From Mytilus edulis (lineage: Eukaryota > Mollusca > Bivalvia > Mytilida > Mytilidae): a stretch of 64,000 nt of DNA. Shown here one piece after another: positions 59,801 through 64,000 of this stretch (position 1 is the first letter of the stretch; each line of letters starts with the position of its first letter). The notes under the pieces were generated by a model that ran no database searches, was not told the origin of the DNA, and worked only from the letters and a program-made list of their open reading frames with translations. The DNA lies in the NCBI RefSeq assembly GCF_963676685.1, contig NC_092349.1:39104293-39168292 (forward strand). Direction: 5' to 3'. Made by a program: the position numbers and the translations under genes.

Positions 59801-62800
59801 GTTTCTAAAAAAGAAATATACTGATGTGCCCTTTTGTACTAAGAAGCGGTTTTTACTACATAACAAAAGCTTTTATCACATTAAATTGATCCCTCATTTC
59901 ATGTGTAGTCATTACATTGAAGGGTTAATCTCATTCTAGGGGTTGTTCCCGACCTTTTGGATAGATTTTTTTCATAACGACAGTTTTCTTTTCTTGACCA
60001 TCGTAAATAAAAAAGTTGAAACGTAAAACTATGCTTGAAACATGTGTGTCACTCAAACAAATTTAAAGTAGTCTCCCTAATCAATTACCTATATTAAAGT
60101 CAAAGGATAATTAAAGTTTTAAATCGGAGAATTTTCTTCCTTCTGAACATTATTCGTCAAAACAGCTTTCTTTTCTAAACTATCTTTAAAAAGAAAAGGA
60201 GACGTCAAAAGTTTGCTTCAATCACGTGCGTCGCAAATACATTTTGTAATATGACATTTTCCGGAAGCCATTTAACCATATCGTTTTGTCAAACAATTCA
60301 ATCAACACCTTTATTAATTAGTCCTTTGTTGTCGATAGCCATAAAATGCAATCGGCTGATTATTAATTTTCTGTCCAAATCTTAATGAGGTCAAGGTGAA
60401 TTCCGAATATTGTCTGATCGGGTAAAGTCCGAGAAACTTGAAAAAAAGTAAATAAACAAGATGGAGGAAAATAATTCGTTATTTATTTTTCTTTCGCCAA
60501 ATTCTTTCGCAAATGACGAATTTTTATCGCCACAATTATTAATTTTTTGCAAATTGCGAAAATGGCGACCGCCAGCGGAAACCCTGATAGTGGGCATGAT
60601 CTGTATCCGATGGACACATTCCCCATTTTTTCAAGGTATATCAGGTGTCTTCCTCTATCTTTGAATATAAAATAGCAATAACGGTCTGTCTAATGTGTTG
60701 ATGCTGAATAACTGTTCAAATTTTGAGAGATAAATGCAATTATTACATGTATTACATCATTTTTAAGTTAGAGCAAACAACACAGAAATTCTGCAACCTT
60801 TACCTTTTAATGATGCAGGCCTAAAACAACAGAAACACATTGTCAATGTCATAAACAATGTGAAATACGTTCAGTGACTGTTTATACACTATCACAAATT
60901 ATTATAAGGCCAATAAGATTTGACTGCAAATAGCACATGTACAGCCATGACAGCTGCAATTTATAAAGATATTTTAGAATTTATGGAGATGTGGTATGAT
61001 AGACAATATAGTTCAATTCATTTATTACTTTATTTCCATTAATTATTTAAAAAGTCTATGGTCAATGTAATAAACAGAATAACTAATCCAAGATTTAAGA
61101 TATTGAATATTTAAACTCATAGGGATCATCAAAGATAACAAAATAAAGTGCTATACAGGTTCATGGATTAATGTGCTTGGTCACTTGTTGGACATTTTTC
61201 TATATTTGAGTTCTTGTATTAGTTCTTCTGTAATTCATCATAAAACTTTTATACTCTTTAACTATGTGTTATGTCTTATTATTAAAACAGTTTTGACAAG
61301 AATATCTTTTGTTTGAAACTGGTATATTTATAGGTGAAAAATGCATCTAGTACAATTATTTTTCAAGTTTGCCAAATAAGGGGAGATAACTTAATTGACA
61401 TTATCAGATTATTTTGTAAAAGGAAATGTTGTTCATTTACCTTTTTGTGCCCCATGCAATGTGTTGCTGAGGGACATAGAAATACTATGAGTTGTCTGTC
61501 CATCTTTTCTTGTTAGCGTTCTCACTTGAACATTTTCTCAGATTTGAAAAAAATTTATAGCATACGTTTATTTAGATACCTGCAATGTCTTGGACAAATT
61601 CAACTATGTGCAAATTAATTATTTTAAAAGAGTTTTGTCCCTTGGAAATATTATTTATATAGAAAATTGCATTATACGCTCTCATGGGTATAATATAAAC
61701 AAGATCTAACAATTTTGCATAATCTGTTGCTTGATAAATGAGGTCTCTGACATATATTTGTGATTGTATTTTTACAGTATGATAAGAGATTTATAATAGA
61801 TTTGTACATTCACTCTGATTTAGTATTAACAAATTCTTGCTACTTAATTAATACTTCACATTGGTCTTTAGTTAGGGCTTTCCTCCATAATGACGCCTTT
61901 TGACACCACCCCCTTTACTACATAATGACGCCTGTGTTGAAATGATTTGACTACAAAATGTCTGCATCAGACCTAATAAAATTTGTATCCAATATGAAAA
62001 GGATATTCATAAGAATATCAGACTTCAATTTATTTGATGAAATATTTGTTTTTTTGCAATGCATTAATACTTTAAACCTGAGGATTTTATTTTATAGAAA
62101 AAATCCTATGCTAATCAAGCATGTAAAAAAAAAATTCCATGGAGGAAAGGGTTAAGGCATATGTACTTTTAAAAGCATGACTAGTTTTATCCATGTTGAG
62201 TGTTTTAAGAAAATCAGGATTACATAATAAAAATTTAACTAGATGCTTCTCTGCTTGGTACCATATAATATTTTAAAACAAAACAGAAAAAAAATGCTCA
62301 AACTTTCTGGAACTTGTATAAGATAAGAGATATTTTATTTCTAATAAAGGGCCCACAAGGGGCATATAGAGAATACCAGTATATAAGGAAAATGAACATT
62401 GATTAGCATAGATACGTAGAATTTACACGTACATACACAATTATGATACAATTAGACTGTAAAAAATAAAACCCTTGGATTATAGAATAAATATTGGTGG
62501 AGGATACAATGAATATGATGCTAAAAAACTTTTTTTGTTTCTATGTCTTTTGTATTACATGAGCATGATGAGTAAGGGGTATACATATATATTGAACTGT
62601 ACGATTAATAGCAATCTTTCTGCTCTTGTTAGCAAGTTCCCTTTTGATTCAGAAAATTGTCTGCTTTGTCAGACATAAATTATGGGACTTCCAACTGTCA
62701 GATATAAAGCAATTTTTAACATGCCACATACTAACAAGAGTATGCTTGGACAATTTTTTTATATTTAGTTTTTCTTTGAACTACAAAATGCATAAGATTG

Positions 62801-64000
62801 GCTCAGCAGGAGCTCCTAGTGCTGTAGTTTTATTGAATATTTTAAAATTATTTCTTATCTCTTCTGATAATTGAAATAAACTTGAATTTGAATGTGAATA
62901 TGAAAACTATTATATTTACCTCTAATATTTTTCATTTGTTTTTGTTTTTAAGGTCAACCTGTAAAGGATTTTAGCATAACTCCAGATAATGTTGAAATGC
63001 CATTTGAAACAGAGTTTGAAAGTCCTGATTACCCTGAAGGTATTGATCTGTATCAGAGTCCCATAATGTCAGAAAGATATTCACAGAAGGGAATTCCAGT
63101 CACACCTAAATACAACAAAGTTGACAATGAGTTCAGAACTCCATGTGCAATTCTAAGATTAAACGATTCTCTACCATATTCCCCATCACAGCCAGTTTTC
63201 TCAACACCGTCACTCAATTTACCTAAATCCAATCCAGAGACACCATTCTCATCACACTCTATTTTTGATCGAGTTGAAAATAGTTCTGTATCTTCACCTT
63301 GTTCACTGTCAGAATCAGAGATGACAGAATCTTGTTTAGACATTTGCTCAGAGACTTTTGAAAAGAAAAAAACAGCGAATCAGACAGCACCAAAACAAGA
63401 ACTGTCTTCAAGAAAACTGTCAAATAAGATAGTAAACAAGTCAGAAAATTTAGAATCTTCTGGAGAAAAACTTGAGCGAGAAAGAAAAGAAACATCTACA
63501 TTTTTGTCAATATGTAAATCTCTTGCTAGTAAAATTGTAAACGTAGTACGTAAATCTCCTGAAAATGATACTGATAAGCCGACAGAAAATTTAGAAAATA
63601 CAATTCAAGATTTCTTTCCAGCTACTGAAGTTATTGATACAATAGAGGATAAAACACATTTTGATGTAAATTGTGAGACCAAGTTAGTCTTTGAGTGTGA
63701 AAAAGAAACATGTGTATCAGATATGCCTTTGAATAAAACAACAATTACGAAAAAGATTGAGGATTCTGCAAATCATGAGTTGTTATTGACAGTTAGCAAT
63801 AAACCTGAAAAATCAAACAATGAAATCATTAACAAATGCAATAAGCATGTTAAACTTAAAAATCCACAAGAAAGTTTGGGTAAAGAAAGAACTGTAAATA
63901 AAGATGCTGAGTCGAAAGATACATCAGGTATGATATCTAGTCATTGTCATACTGAATCATTGTCTGATAATAATAATGCCAAATCATTTACATTGTTAAA
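53890..64000 (+). CDS. Unnamed host gene, 3' part, Ser/Thr-Pro-rich protein (possible SKA3-like)
   Basis: Exons 53890-53986, 55807-56155 and 62953 to at least 63927 (a CAG/GTATGA donor is there; the frame stays open to the window end). Joins have GT/AG sites and matching phases (0, then 1); the first needs an upstream phase-2 exon. Exon 1 is charged and helical with DKKRRRSVRLLSQTEEIEKA. Exon 2 has SSRRKSMTGRRSG, RFDSPELLRAP and SSKTPEEILKMKTPKS, that is basic-kinase and Pro-directed sites. Exon 3 has PVTPKYNKV, FRTPCAILRLND, PVFSTPSLNLPKSN and then a long Lys/Glu/Ser-rich tail. Order and spacing of TP-C-A-L...DD and F-x-TP-x-L-x-x-P recall, from memory, the disordered linker of kinetochore SKA3. 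This is a weak resemblance; the long tail is not explained by it. Introns carry several transposons. Confidence 0.8.
54950..55196 (-). repeat. Mytilid-type dispersed repeat, reverse orientation
   Basis: GAGCCAAGGCTCTGTGTTGA, AGAGCGTACATTGACCAATA and GGATGGAGAGTTGTCTCATT then ATATCTTCCTATA. This is the 3' part of the family also seen at 30391 and 55548. Confidence 0.7.
55548..55740 (+). repeat. Mytilid-type dispersed repeat, forward copy
   Basis: GAAGATGTGGTATGATTGCC, AATGAGACAACTGTCCACAA, TATAGGTCACCGTACGGCTT and CCATACCGCATAGTCAGCTA. The clearest single pointer to a mussel genome in this window (recall, not search). Ends about 65 bp before exon 55807. Confidence 0.8.
56561..57647. mobile_element. 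1.09-kb element with CAGGCCTC ends and TTGTCC/GGACAAG repeats, nested in copy B
   Basis: Ends CAGGCCTCGACAATAACG and, reversed, CAGGCCTCTACAATAACT. Exact 5-bp duplication ATAAT (56556-56560 and 57648-57652). Subterminal GGACAAGT/TTGTCC motifs recur at both ends (for example 56578-56660 and 57555-57620). Several short minus-strand frames inside (57406-56803) are not a recognisable transposase. Possibly a hAT relative with 5-bp duplication (inference). Confidence 0.82.
57883..58658. mobile_element. 776-bp CAGTCAGGGG-family element, copy C, nested in copy B
   Basis: Ends CAGTCAGGGGACTTACTTAA and, reversed, CAGTCAGGGGACTTACTGAT. Exact 5-bp duplication TTGTA (57878-57882 and 58659-58663). Subterminal AAATCACT/AGTGATTT repeats. 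It shares only the outermost ~12 bp with copies A and B, so it is a distinct subfamily using the same transposase type, inserted into its relative. Confidence 0.88.
59399..60586. mobile_element. 1.19-kb hAT-like non-autonomous element
   Basis: Ends CAGGGTTTCCCCTGG and, reversed, CAGGGTTTCCGCTGG. 8-bp duplication ATGGTGGG/ATAGTGGG (59391-59398 and 60587-60594, one mismatch). Subterminal TTCGCCA/TGGCGA repeats on both sides. CAGGG ends and an 8-bp duplication are hAT hallmarks. No transposase seen. Confidence 0.85.
60595..62952. other. Intron sequence, no gene seen
   Basis: AT-rich intron of the plus-strand gene. A partial dispersed repeat lies at 60880-60975 (see 20225-20310), followed by a trace of the ATGTGGTATGA repeat near 61004. 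At 62870-62905 AATAAACTTGAATTTGAATG resembles a LINE 3' tail, but the preceding text has no convincing ORF2. Confidence 0.45.

Noticed and set aside
62475..62905. Possible LINE 3' end (tail AATAAACTTGAATTTGAATG)
   Set aside because: Only the tail resembles the outer LINE end. The two overlapping frames before it carry no recognisable ORF2 motif.

Overview
This is a eukaryotic, AT-rich, intron-bearing nuclear window, most likely from a marine mussel (Mytilus-like bivalve). The guess rests on dispersed repeats I recognise from memory as common in mytilid and other molluscan DNA: the 'gatgtggtatgattgccaatgagacaac' type, the 'gctcacctggcc...cgtcgtcgtc' type and the 'gggcaagtat.gacac' type. It also fits the DIRS, CR1-like, Tx1-like and hAT load. 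No prokaryotic feature, rRNA, tRNA or CRISPR array was seen.

Only two host genes are supported. (1) A complete PRKRIP1 orthologue lies on the minus strand (46076 to 31974, six exons, 223 aa), with every intron phase matching; its introns are packed with transposons. (2) The 3' part of a plus-strand gene runs off the right edge (exons 53890-53986, 55807-56155, 62953 onward). It encodes a basic, then Ser/Thr-Pro-rich, apparently disordered protein. Two stretches recall the linker of the kinetochore protein SKA3, but I do not name it.

The rest is mobile DNA, often nested. At 1.1-9.98 kb a decayed non-LTR retrotransposon (ORF1, endonuclease, RT) is split by a minus-strand Tx1/L1-like element with a near-perfect 16-bp target duplication. 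At 11.1-16.5 kb there is an almost whole DIRS-type tyrosine-recombinase retrotransposon with inverted terminal repeats and an internal complementary region. At 18.19-22.73 kb a 4.5-kb element has ~300-bp inverted repeats, a 6-bp target duplication, repeated GATGATCGTAACT motifs, and a tiny start-codon exon inside each terminal repeat. From 24 to 37 kb dispersed and tandem molluscan repeats and small inverted-repeat elements dominate. At 40.35-43.31 kb a hAT-like element sits inside a second 8-bp-TSD element. At 44-51 kb there are a LINE tail, a TA-flanked element, a DDE transposase with a PHD finger, a TTAA-type element and an SGNH-hydrolase relic. At 52-60.6 kb a family with CAGTCAGGGG termini contains further elements inserted in it, followed by a hAT-like element.

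The best candidate for something undescribed is the 4.5-kb element at 18190-22728. Its ends appear to supply promoter, ATG and first exon to two convergent transcription units, a layout comparable in principle to MuDR. Its main minus-strand gene is interrupted by a 587-bp inverted-repeat element. All family names are from memory and by eye; no search was run.
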